Notes under the pieces: generated by a model
Database searches by the model: none
What the model was told of the DNA's origin: nothing
What the model saw: the letters and a program-made list of their open reading frames with translations, nothing else
In this document: in pieces, positions 55,501 to 64,000 of the stretch
Numbering within the stretch: the first letter of the stretch is position 1
Layout of the letters: each line of letters opens with the position of its first letter
DNA from: Branchipolynoe longqiensis
Taxonomy: Eukaryota > Annelida > Polychaeta > Phyllodocida > Polynoidae
Assembly (NCBI GenBank): GCA_030323885.1
Contig: CM059189.1
Span: 46,879,015-46,943,014, forward strand
Length of the DNA stretch: 64,000 bases
Reading direction: 5' to 3'
Position numbers and translations under genes: made by a program

Positions 55501-58500
55501 GAACGAGGCGCCATTAGCGGCCGCAGGCAGACGACGGTTATCGCATATACAGTAAAACCTCTCTAAATCGACCGACCTTTCGACCGACTTTAAATGGTAA
55601 ATTTTGTTTTATGGTTACAATAGTATTGTATGGGCGATTGTTTGGGACCCAAATAAAGCGATCGATATAGGGGAGTGGTCGATCTGTGGAGGTGGTCGGT
55701 TAGAGAGGTTTTACTGTATATGGTTATCATATACTGGCCAAAACAAAAATAAAACAGAAAACTCTGAACGGGGGTTCACACACTTGAAGGCAGTCAACAT
55801 TCAAGGTTTTAAAAAAAAATCACTTTTCAGATCAACTCCAGGACCTTACTGATGTAAAAGTGACCTTTCTTTCCCAATATCGCTGTGCTATTGCTTGGAT
55901 AAAAGTGGCCAGGTGATTCTCGCTTCATAGCCCCAAAACGCCAAACATTTGAGCTATTTATATTTTATTTGGCATAAAATCGTATCCTAGATAAAATGGA
56001 TAAAAAGGGTAACCATGGCTACAATCATATCCGAGATGAAATGGATGTGAAGGGTAAGCATGGCTGCAATTGCATCCAAGATGAAATTGATAACAAAGAA
56101 AAGAAAGGGTAATCATGGCTAGAATCATATAACAGATCAAAAAAGGTTAAAAAAGGTTAAAAAGGGTAACCATGGCTACAATCGTATCCTAGATAAAATG
56201 GATAAAAAGGGTAACCATGGCTACAATCATATCTGAGATGAAATGGATAAAAAGGATAACCATGGCTACAATCCAATCCTAGATAAAATGGATAAAAAGG
56301 GTAACCATTGCTACAATCATATCCTAGATAAAATGGATAAAAATGGTAACCATGGCTACAACCGTATCCTAGATAAAATGGATAAAAATGGTAACCATGG
56401 CTACAATCGTATCCTAGATCAAATGGGTTAACGCGCTTACAGCGGCTATCTTGGTTTTCTTCTGCTGGAAGGTGAACTGCTGCAGGATGCGCGCCCCTGA
56501 CTGGTTGGAGAACTGTTCATGGAACGGGTGGAGCAGCTCAACAGACTCGCCGAAACTGGAGTGCAGAAAGGTCAGGGATCATTATCACAATCCATAGAGC
56601 TAGCTACAAACACTTTATTTCTACATTTGATGATTAAGACTTAATTAATGCTACCTGGGAAATGTTCAGGTCTGTTATTATTGTCTCAAAATACCATATG
56701 CTTAATAATAATTAATAATGACCAGTAATAATAAGTCATGCTAAGCTCACTTTACTGTAAAACTTCCAAAATGTTGCCAAAATACAGTGAAACCACTTCA
56801 AGTCGGTCGCAAGGTCGGTCGATATAGAGAGGTTTCACTGTACACATATTTATTGTAGACTACATCATAGAAGGAAATAGCAATATGTATAGGTGTGCCA
56901 TACCGCTGAGAAAGTACCTTTAATTAATCAATAAAACTCATTTCCTCACCCACCTAAAAGAAGTGAATTATTTTGATAATAATAATACTGATATAATGAT
57001 GATGGTTGTTGGGAGTTTTACATCCTAGCAACATATCAGGACGGGTACCGACTTGTGACAGTGCACACTCATGGCGACTTTATAGCACTGCCCCACAGGG
57101 AAATCATGCCGCCAATATGATGATGATTTTTGAGCCAGCCATGAGAGTTACCCCCAACAACAAAAAGTGAAAATCTGACTTCCGGTAAATCTGACAGTGT
57201 TACAACTATGAAGGGCAATGACCCACATGACCAAAAATAACAAACATCGTAGATCGGCCAACAAATCTGAAATGTCTCATCCTCGAATAGCCCAAAGTGA
57301 AAATCTGACTTCTGGTAAATCTGACAGTGTTACCCCTATAAAGGGCTATGACCCACATGACCAAGAAAAAAATCTATCACAGATCGGCTAAAAAATGTGA
57401 AATTTCTCATCTTTGGCTAGCCCAAAGGCCTCATGCCTCACCTGCTGATTCCTAGCTCGCCCACCTCCAGCAGCGTGAGCGCGTTGGCGACGACGGCGAG
57501 GGACTCAAAGGCGAGCTGTCGTGAGTGGTTGTCCGCCATGGAGGAGGAGTCATCAACAGCAACCATCACCTGGAGGAGAGTAATGTGTGAGGAACCTGGA
57601 GGATGTTGCCGTGTCATTCATATTCTTGAAGATTTATACTGCCTATCATGGATAAGTGTGAATACCATTAGAAAGTTGGTCAATAGAAAGCTCATGCCTA
57701 CACTTTAATCGACCCAATGGAGTTTTAACCTCCCACACCACATAGATATGGTATGAGAGCAACTGGTCTTGGATGATGCTGTACGTTATACACAGCGGTG
57801 GAAATCCAAATTGGCAGAGGTGATGGCATGGGGAATTGAACCACCGACCATCAGATTAGGAGTCTGACTTAGAAAAAAGTCACTCCGCCACAGAGGACAT
57901 CACATAGAAAGGTGGTTGTTTTTGTTGGCAATATCTAAGGTCATGTCAGTAATATTAAAAAGAAATAAAACCGGTTTAGACCCTTGGGTCATTAATTCTA
58001 GAGAAGAGCTTTACAGAAATAGTTCACTACAATAGAGTTCCCCTAGGAAAGTATCAATTGGTTGGTTGGAGTTTTATGTCCTGGCAACATTTAAGATCAT
58101 ATCAGGTCAGGTACTGACTTGTGACAGTGCACACTCATGGCAACTTTATAGTGCTTCCCCACTAGGTTGGTTGGTTGTTGGAGTTTTACACCCTGGCAAC
58201 ATCTAAGGTCATATTAGGACGGGTACCGACTTGTGACAGTGAGCACTCATGGTGACTTTAAAGTGCTGCCCCCCTTGGAGACCAGGCCGCCAGCACCATG
58301 ACCTGATATCCCACTCAGTCACATTATCCTAATACTGAGCCAACCAGTCCTTGCCCTATCTAATAATGCCGAGCGCCTGGCTAGGAAGCGACAAGTATCA
58401 ATTTTTAAGTCATTCGTTGGACTCGATCAGGGTTCGAAGCCATAGGTTCGAATCCCACGATCTACCAAAACGGGAGACGGACGCTCAACTCATTTGGCAA

Positions 58501-61500
58501 TCCCGTCTCGTCATTCTTATGGAAATGCCCCAGTTACACTATGGCTTGCGACCACTTTGCGATCACATTGGATCAAAGAACCCAGTCACCAGTGACCTTG
58601 TGACCAAAACAATGGTCGCCGACCTCCTTGCGACCATTTTGATTGAAAGGTTTTTACTGAAGTAACTGCAACCTCCTTGCGACCAAAATGGTTGCAAATA
58701 GGTCAGTGACAACTTAGGACCAAAATGATCGCAAGGAGGTCAGCGACCATCGAGGACCATTTTACGACCACTTGCGGCTATTTTGCGACCTCTTTGTGAA
58801 GGACTTTCTTTGGGGTTGCAAGCGGTCGCAAGCAGTAGTAGTGTGACTGGGGTATTAGATGCAAATCATTTGACCTGAATCGATGCAGTGTTAAATACCC
58901 AGTGCACCACCTGGTGGAGAACAAACAAACCCACTGTGCCCATTCGCACGCTCACCTGGTATTGTCGCTTGGAGGGCTTTGTCCGCCGCAACCAGATCTT
59001 ATCCTTCCTGAATTGGCTGGCAATGTAGGGTATTACCTTGCGCATGTTGAGGCGCTTGCCTGTTCGGTAGTCTCCCCTGAGGACCGAGAAGGGCGGAAAA
59101 GAAGTAGAGGAATCAGTGAAGAACATGCACATAGATCAGTGATAGAAATAAGCAAAATTGTTCACTTGTCCATAGGAAAAGTCTGGTGTGATTTTCACTT
59201 ATCCATCTGAATTTTCACTTGTTCACAGTACCCACCTTTATTATCTCAGCTAAAGTTGCATGGTCCGATGAAACATTTTTTTCAAAATCATAGCACTTCC
59301 TTACATTTGATTCTATATATCCAACTTAAAGTATTGGTGCATTTACTAAGGATTTGGGGCAGCATATACAGAATAATCAGTGAATTTATTACCCTATCCC
59401 TTTGGACAACTAGTCTGAGACAACTATTAGGCAGGAAGACCACTAAGCAATTAGGTCAATCTTGTGACCTTATTAGTCCTACCCTCATTCCCAGTACCAT
59501 ATATGGCATTAGTCAGGTTCCAGACTACCTAGACATTACTACTATACTAGGTCATTTCGTGATCATCGTGAGATGTGAATCTGAACCAAAACAACAATAC
59601 TTTTGACAAGCTTGCCAAAATGATTTTGGGTTCTTTCAGCTCAAATTGCTCCAAAATTAGCCATTTTCTATCAAAATGTCTCGGGAATAATGAATAGTAG
59701 GTTATAATAGTCAACCTGATATAGTTATCTCAGAAATGATGCAAAGATTCAAAAGCCATCAGACTATGCAATTTTAACCTCTATGGTTGTGGGAACTAAA
59801 CCTACACAAATAAATCGAAACAACTTGTCTAACCGAAAAGCTCAAGCCATATTCTGCTTGTCCTACTCTCACTTGGTTCAGACAAGTGGACAATCTCTTA
59901 TTTTGAATGGTGTAGATGTCATTTTCACAGTGGACATTTCATCCAGAGAGTAGCAGCTTTGCAGTCTTACTTAGTTGAAGGATGAGAATAAATTAATTTA
60001 ACACGAATAGCTAATTCAAACTAAAGTAGAGTAGATAATAACAATCACCCTAATACATTTATCAAAAAGAAAATGGGGAGAAACTCAAAAATCATTGGAC
60101 TACATAATTTCAACTAAAAACACTAAAACCTCTCCAACTGACCACTTCCACAGATCGACCACTCCCCGATATCGATCGCTTTATATGGGACCAAAAGAAA
60201 ATCGCCCATGCAATACCATTGTAATGATAAAAAAAAACTTTCTAAACCGACCACCTCCATAAATGGACCATTTAAAGTCAGTACCATTTACAAAATGTAT
60301 AATACTTTTAGTATCAAACAGGATTTGCATGCAGTTACTATTACAACTGATAGTAGTTTCATTTAGGTATCAAGGAATTGTACTGTACCGCCGGAAGACC
60401 AGTGCTCTGGGGCTGACAGATATTATTCGATGAATAAAATACTTTAGTAGAAAATTTAAAAAAAGGTCGGTAGATTTAGAGAGGTTTTACTGTAAAAAAA
60501 CTTGTTTTATTTAAAGATGGCCCTAGAGCACTTTGATTTTTATCATCGGCTATTGGACATCAAACATATGGTCATTCTAACCTGTTGCTGCCACATAGGC
60601 TGCTACTCTTTCTGATAAGCAGCGAGGAGTCTTTTATATGCACTTTCCCACAGGCAGAACAGCACATACTACAGCCTTTGATGAACCAGTTGTGGACCAC
60701 TGGTTGGAAGGGTTTTTCTGTATTCAATTTTAAACAACAAATATAAATTCTTTAAAAAAAAAGCTTAATTTGTATAAAAACCTACCTGAGTTTTGAGGCC
60801 TGCGTGGGCTCCAGCACTAGTCTGAGCTGCTCACATAGTTCTTGGGACAGCGTCGTTGTCAGTGTCTCGTACCCCTGCCACGCTTCCTGTGCTGCCCGTA
60901 AGGATGCAGCATCCGCGGTCGCCATGGAAACGGCCGCCTCCGTATGCCAAGTGTGCAGTTCTTCCTCCAGGTGGCGCCTCAGTTCCTCTATGTCCACCTC
61001 GGCCTTCTGTGGTGTGTGTGTGGATGGGGATGGGGGTGGGGTAGAGGGCAACAAGTGAATGCATTTGAAAGGCTGGTTGGTTGTTTTACGTCCTAACAAC
61101 AGTTAAGGTCATATCAGGACGGGATTTGAAAGGCCATTAATTATATGTGTCTGTGATGTATAATGTATTATGCGAGTATAAAGATACGTAAAGGAATATT
61201 ACTTATTATTATTATTATTGTTATACTCCATAAGATGCAACACTGTACCGGTGCCGCCATCTCGGCCCACCTCACCTCCCCACCTCACCTCCCCTGGATG
61301 TTGACCAGTGTCAATCGCACCGGAAGATTTTATATATGCTGTATAAGCCATTATACGAGTATAATAAGGCCAAAAGCTTCCATCCTCTCCCTAGCCTATC
61401 TACTGCCCCCCCCCCCCCCACAGTCATTTACTGGTTGGGCCTTCTTAACCTACAAACTACCATCCTGCTCTCACTCATATCCGTTGGGGGGGCGCCACAT

Positions 61501-63219
61501 CTGCGCACGCACCGCTCCCCCCCCCCCCTTACATACACTCACTGTACCGCAGAATTATTATCTATTTTATTGTACAAATTATTCTATACTGCCTCCGTTG
61601 CTCAACAATGGCACCGCCACCGGTTCCCATTGTCACTAACCCGCTGCTGCCACATAGGCTACTCTTTCTGATAAGTAGTGAGGAGTCTTTTATATGCACT
61701 TTCCAACAGACAAGACAGCACATACCACAGCCTTTGATGAACCAGTTGTGGACCACTGGTTGGAACGGAAAATAGCCCAAACTGCAAATGGGTCCACTGA
61801 GCAGGATCAATAGGATGACCGATACCTTCACACGTGGACACACTACCGCCTGAGCTACGTCCTGCTCCCTGGCCCCACACAATGATTCAGACAAGCGGGA
61901 ACTCACATTGATGTCCATGAAGGTGTCGTGGTCGGTGTGGATGGTGGAGGTGGGTCCCCGGGCCGGTCCTTCCGTGTCCACCTTCTGCCCGTCCACATCC
62001 ACCTTGTGCTCAGCGTCCCCAGCATCCTCCTCCTTCCGCTCTCCCTCACCGTCCACACACCGCGATTGTCTCAGTTTAGCAGCCCGCATCTTCTCAACAT
62101 CCACCAGTTCCTGTCGCAGAAACACAAATGAATGTCAAATTGGGTTGGAAGCACTGGTTCTTTTCCCAACCACCAATGGGGGACATTACGATTTTGTGGT
62201 TCAAAGAATTTCTGTTGGTGTCACCACTGAACCATTGGGCCTAAATGAAGTGTCTACACATAAGTGTTATTACCTTAGATGTTGCCAGGATGTAAAACTC
62301 CAACAACCGACCAACCTAAGAGCTAGACTAGTTATTACTAATAATAATATTATATTGATAATACTAGATATATTTAGTGACTAATATAGCAGTAATATCC
62401 GGTAATACTAAGTTCTACACATATTACAAAAGCGAAAACATTACAAACTGGAGTTTTACGTCCTGGAAACATCTAAGGTCATATCATGATGGGCCATCCA
62501 CCAAAATTAAAGCTGCACAGTCCCGATGGAAATTATTCATTGGAGTTTTACATCCTGGCAACATCTAAGGTCATACTAGGATGCGAGAATCCAATGAAAG
62601 CGTCAGTTTCTAAATGAAAACACTTAACTAGATTTGTTTAAACATATCCACTTTAGATACTGCGGCATTCTTTGAACATTTATTGCAGTTTGGTGCATCT
62701 GTCCTATGCGGCTACTTTCAAAAATTGAGTAAACGCCTAAAATCCATGTGAAGATATGGAATTCAAGGCTTTTCATGGCTGTTTTTTAATAGGAATTCAA
62801 GACTATTTTCCTTTGGATTAAAAAAAAACAAAAACAATCAGGAATGGTGATTTCAGACTAATTTAGATCGATGGAGACAGTTTAATCGAATTCAAGACTT
62901 TTCAAGACTAATTACCCAAAATAGGTTAAATTCAATGCTTTTCAAGGCATTGAAATGGGGCAAATGAACTTTTCAAGACTTTCCACGCACCGTACAGACC
63001 CTGTACAGATAGACAGCCTGGCAGACGACTCACCTCGGCTGGCTCCTGGTCATCTGGCGCCATTTCCTCGTCCTCCCGCTGGTCCCCGTCGTCCGGCCGG
63101 TCCTCGTGCATGGCGGGCTGAGCTTGTTGCTGGTCGGCAGTCGCAGCGTCTGTCGTCTGCGCGTCATGACGAGTCGCAGCCTCCTTTAGATGCTCGTAGA
63201 GGTCACTCTGCTGGGCGTC
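52425..63219 (-). CDS. MDN1: MDN1 (midasin/Rea1), 3' part: nine exons, C-terminal 455 residues
   Basis: Midasin is the giant dynein-like AAA+ ATPase that removes assembly factors from pre-60S ribosomal particles in the nucleolus and nucleoplasm; its C-terminal VWA/MIDAS domain grips the UBL domains of NLE1/Rsa4 and WDR12/Ytm1. Exons on the minus strand are 63034-63219, 61907-62110, 60786-61006, 58956-59076, 57442-57569, 56441-56555, 55290-55496, 53096-53143 and 52425-52562. All eight introns are GT..AG and the phases match, giving one open frame of 1368 nt including TGA. Recognisable blocks, in order: acidic D/E-rich linker, CEQLRLVLEPTQ, GDYRTGKRLNMRKVIPYIAS, RRTKPSKRQYQ, MIDAS DDSSSM, FGESVELLHPFHEQFS, SDGRGLFLEG and the terminal RQWFELVTASDK. 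These match vertebrate MDN1 as I remember it. The AAA ring and linker exons lie beyond 64000. Introns are full of repeats, but no exon is broken. Confidence 0.95.
53096..53143 (-). CDS. MDN1: MDN1 micro-exon (16 codons)
   Basis: A 48-nt exon with acceptor TTTTTCAG|GATTCG and donor AAAG|GTAATT, phase 0/0, encoding DSILDIRVPVFKEAGK. It fits exactly between the VWA core and the last exon and matches the conserved midasin sequence there. It is too short to show as a stand-alone ORF. Confidence 0.93.
53231..53565 (-). mobile_element. SINE-1 copy in MDN1 intron
   Basis: Full body and head (B box complement GGATTCGAACTC at 53499); same orientation as MDN1. Confidence 0.85.
53626..54454. mobile_element. 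MITE-B interrupted by an unclassified insertion
   Basis: MITE-B parts 53626-53704 and 54199-54454 surround an approximately 490-bp insert whose ends read GTTGTAAA and TTTACAAC in inverted orientation. It could be a solo LTR or a DNA element; no target duplication is clear. Confidence 0.6.
54700..54765 (-). mobile_element. SINE-1 tail fragment
   Basis: GGTTGGTTGTTGGAGTTTTA and CATCTAAGGTCATATTCAGG only. Confidence 0.65.
55290..55496 (-). CDS. MDN1: MDN1 exon, VWA core SDGRGLFLEG
   Basis: Acceptor TTCTCAG|CTTCTC, donor AAG|GTACGT; 207 nt, 69 codons in phase 0. The exon carries LLLVVSDGRGLFLEG and FIVFVVIDNP, the second metal-coordinating loop and a core strand of the VWA fold. It is much more GC-rich than its introns. 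A MITE (55548-55718) lies about 50 bp upstream of its acceptor. Confidence 0.95.
55548..55718. mobile_element. MITE-D copy in MDN1 intron
   Basis: Both termini intact; close to the acceptor of the 55290-55496 exon. Confidence 0.85.
55975..56430. repeat. 45-bp tandem repeat in MDN1 intron
   Basis: Unit AAAATGGATAAAAAGGGTAA, CCATGGCTACAATCATATCC, TAGAT; about nine units, the first ones with indels. It ends 11 bp from the MDN1 exon 56441-56555. Confidence 0.9.
56441..56555 (-). CDS. MDN1: MDN1 exon, FGESVELLHPFHEQF block
   Basis: Acceptor CTCCAG|TTTCGG, donor GCT|GTAAGC; one base completes a Ser codon, then 38 codons end QQKKTKIAA. A 45-bp tandem repeat abuts the downstream (lower-coordinate) intron edge at about 56430. 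Confidence 0.95.
56783..56842. mobile_element. 60-bp minimal MITE-D
   Basis: TACAGTGAAACC ... GGTTTCACTGTA with TA borders; nearly all terminal repeat, and compatible matching changes at both ends. Confidence 0.75.
57003..57115 (-). mobile_element. SINE-1 partial copy
   Basis: Tail and the first third of the body (GGACGGGTACCGACTTGTGA ... GCCCCACAGGGAAATC). Confidence 0.75.
57442..57569 (-). CDS. MDN1: MDN1 exon carrying the MIDAS motif
   Basis: Acceptor CTCCAG|GTGATG, donor AGCAG|GTGAGG; 128 nt. It contains VMVAVDDSSSM, the DxSxS metal-ion-dependent adhesion site, followed by RQLAFESLAVVANALTLLEV. The MIDAS residues are intact, so Mg2+-dependent binding of UBL ligands should be retained. 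Confidence 0.95.
57626..57898 (-). mobile_element. SINE-2 copy in MDN1 intron
   Basis: Same family; the head is shortened (A box region partly deleted). Confidence 0.82.
58060..58510 (-). mobile_element. SINE-1 copy preceded by a second partial tail
   Basis: A 58060-58165 fragment is followed directly by a complete copy 58166-58510 in the same orientation: two insertions at one site, or a local duplication. Confidence 0.82.
58523..58857. mobile_element. Foldback element, GGTCGCAAGG type
   Basis: Ends AATGCCCCAGTTACACTATG and AGTGTGACTGGGGTATTA; the interior repeats GGTCGCAAGGAGGTCAGCGA and complements. MDN1 intron. Confidence 0.75.
58956..59076 (-). CDS. MDN1: MDN1 exon, start of VWA/MIDAS domain
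   Basis: Acceptor CCTCAG, donor CAG|GTGAGC; the first base completes the Arg codon from the previous exon. The forty following codons include GDYRTGKRLNMRKVI, FRKDKIWLRRTKPSKRQYQ, almost identical to vertebrate midasin. Confidence 0.95.
59249..59776. mobile_element. MITE-B long form, second copy
   Basis: About 528 bp; shares TAGGTCAATCTTGTGACCTT and CATTCCCAGTACCATATATG with 24626-25172. Located in an MDN1 intron. Confidence 0.82.
60121..60494. mobile_element. MITE-D copy interrupted by repeat R3
   Basis: MITE-D halves flank R3 sequence at about 60300-60465. Confidence 0.75.
60505..60728 (+). mobile_element. V-SINE/RUDI-like element
   Basis: Core CATCGGCTATTGGACATCAA, then CTTTTATATGCACTTTCCCA, ACAGCACATACTACAGCCTT and CACTGGTTGGAA. 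This resembles the widespread molluscan V-SINE-like core as I remember it. Confidence 0.65.
60786..61006 (-). CDS. MDN1: MDN1 exon, helical segment before the MIDAS domain
   Basis: Acceptor CCACAG|AAGGCC, donor CTCAG|GTAGG; 221 nt, starting in phase 0 and leaving two bases of an Arg codon. It encodes a long charged helix with TLSQELCEQLRLVLEPTQAS, a strongly conserved midasin block. Confidence 0.93.
61074..61126 (-). mobile_element. SINE-1 tail fragment
   Basis: GGTTGGTTGTTTTACGTCCT ... CATATCAGGACGGG; similar ~45-bp tail scraps lie at 62275-62320 (opposite strand), 62448-62492 and 62540-62585. Confidence 0.65.
61627..61872 (+). mobile_element. V-SINE/RUDI-like element, second copy
   Basis: Matches 60505-60728 from CTGCTGCCACATAGGCTACT and continues further (AATAGCCCAAACTGCAAATG ... 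CGCCTGAGCTACGTCCTGCT), giving the other end of the element. Confidence 0.65.
61907..62110 (-). CDS. MDN1: MDN1 exon, charged linker (68 codons)
   Basis: Acceptor CGACAG|GAACTGG, donor AAT|GTGAGT, phase 0/0. The peptide starts ELVDVEKMRAAKLR, continues through a Lys/Glu/Asp-rich stretch and ends STIHTDHDTFMDIN. The STIHT block is a conserved landmark in midasins before the MIDAS domain. Confidence 0.88.
62505..62710. mobile_element. MITE-B fragment with SINE tail scrap inside
   Basis: TTAAAGCTGCACAGTCCCGA start, SINE-1 tail piece 62540-62585, then the MITE-B interior. Another terminal fragment lies at about 60000-60117 and a left fragment at 8370-8452. Confidence 0.6.
63034..63219 (-). CDS. 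MDN1: MDN1 exon, acidic linker (62 codons)
   Basis: Acceptor CTGCAG at the high side, donor GAG|GTGAGT at the low side, phase 0 at both ends. The peptide begins DAQQSDLYEHLKEA and then becomes rich in Asp, Glu and Gln, as expected of the acidic region just before the MIDAS domain. It is the most upstream MDN1 exon in the window; 63220-64000 is intron. Confidence 0.88.
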
Positions 63220-63244
63220 CTGCAGGCACCATGGTGCGGGAGAG

Positions 63245-63315
63245 TTTATTTGTTTGTTTGTTTAACGATCCCCAGCACAAAAAGTAAACATCGGCTATTG
63301 GGGGTCATACAGGTT
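63245..63315 (+). mobile_element. V-SINE/RUDI-like 5' fragment
   Basis: TTGTTTGTTTGTTTAACGAT ... AACATCGGCTATTGGGGGTC; fragment only, 26 bp from an MDN1 exon border. Confidence 0.5.
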
Positions 63316-63646
63316 AAACATATCCGAGTAAAAAAAAATTACATTAAAAAAAATTACATTTGATCAAACAGGTAAAATAGAGCACAGATATGTATTCCAA
63401 AATAGCATACAACTGTGGTAAAATCACAGGTTGTATGTGATAAATAAAATCAACAGCAAATGACTTTTCAAGTTAAAAATGGAAAATGAACTTTTGGTAA
63501 AACTCAGTTTCTCTCAAAAATGTAATAATGAGTTGCGGATGGAATTGGAACAACTGGTTATAGGTGAGCACATCTTACCAAAACGTGACACACTGTCAGT
63601 ATAGACCGGCAGTGCTCATACCGAGGCGGACAGTTCCAGCCAAAAT

Positions 63647-63982
63647 ATTGTTTGTTGTTTTACATCCTAGCAACATCTAAGATCATATCAGGACGGGTAC
63701 CGACTTGTGACAGTGCACACTCATGGCGACTTTATAGTGCTGCCCCACTGGAAGACCAGGCCACCAGCATCATGACCTGATATCCCACTCAGTCACATTA
63801 TCCTGACACTGAGCCAACCAGTCATTGCCCTATCCTAATAATGCCGAGTGCCAGGGTAGGAAGCAACAAGTATCAATTTTTAAGTCATCGGTTTCACTCG
63901 ACCAGGGTTCGAATCCATGACCCCACGATCTACCAACACGGGAGACGGACGCTCTAAATCATTCGGCCATCCCGTCTGGCCA
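63647..63982 (-). mobile_element. SINE-1 copy, near full length
   Basis: Complete body, B box complement GGGTTCGAATCC and A box head CAGACGGGATGGCCGAATGA. Confidence 0.9.
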
Positions 63983-64000
63983 GCCAAAATAAAGAACTGT

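Noticed and set aside
55281..55517. Plus-strand frame over the VWA region
   Set aside because: Antisense shadow of a well supported MDN1 exon.
56243..56431. Plus-strand open frame of repeated 15-residue units (MDKNGNHGYNRILDK)
   Set aside because: It is a 45-bp tandem repeat inside an MDN1 intron on the other strand; the period is a multiple of three, so the frame stays open by chance.
61562..62125. 187-codon minus-strand frame as a single exon
   Set aside because: Only 61907-62110 matches midasin and has splice borders; the rest is intron containing a V-SINE-like repeat.
1..64000. CRISPR arrays, operons, prokaryotic defence or phage genes
   Set aside because: Direct repeats here are eukaryotic mini- and microsatellites without unique spacers, and genes are spliced.

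Overview
This window is animal nuclear DNA: AT-rich, intron-bearing and packed with interspersed repeats. No prokaryotic, organellar or CRISPR features were seen. Conserved splicing of MDN1, two tRNA-derived SINE families, short SINEs whose core resembles the V-SINE/RUDI type known from molluscs, RTE-like and CR1/L2-like LINE remnants and very many MITEs suggest a marine invertebrate. A lophotrochozoan, perhaps a mollusc, is my best guess, but this is an inference. Two protein-coding genes are supported, both on the minus strand. GENE 1 (63219 down to 52425, continuing beyond the right edge) is the 3' end of MDN1 (midasin/Rea1). Nine exons with canonical GT..AG borders join in one frame of 455 codons. 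They cover the end of the acidic region, the VWA/MIDAS domain and the natural C-terminus. GENE 2 (38217 down to 24159) is a complete six-exon gene for a predicted 336-residue type I membrane protein: signal peptide, Gly/Ala/Thr-rich stalk, a cysteine box whose spacing closely follows the N-terminal Cys box of anosmin-1 (the KAL1 product), one transmembrane helix and an 87-residue tail. No WAP or fibronectin III domains follow the Cys box. This architecture is the most interesting gene-level observation. Layout: 1-24 kb is intergenic, with MITEs, SINEs, a 43-bp minisatellite (2.4-3.2 kb), 7-bp and 11-bp satellites, a 386-bp tandem duplication, three 100-bp repeats (21.7-22.0 kb) and a 61-bp minisatellite (22.4-23.2 kb). 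24.2-38.2 kb is gene 2, whose introns hold two non-LTR retrotransposon remnants (one with a 417-residue open RT frame) and a SINE split by three later insertions. 38.2-52.4 kb is intergenic, with clustered CACGTG sites just upstream of gene 2, a second LINE copy and more MITEs. 52.0-52.4 kb holds tandem copies of the last MDN1 codons downstream of its stop. 52.4-64 kb is MDN1 with repeat-filled introns. About ten MITE or foldback families can be defined from copies inside this one window. Three are notable: a MULE-like family with perfect 9-bp target duplications, a TTAA-ended family with about 17 copies, and a group of foldback elements that share only a short terminal motif but have unrelated interiors built from repeated short words.
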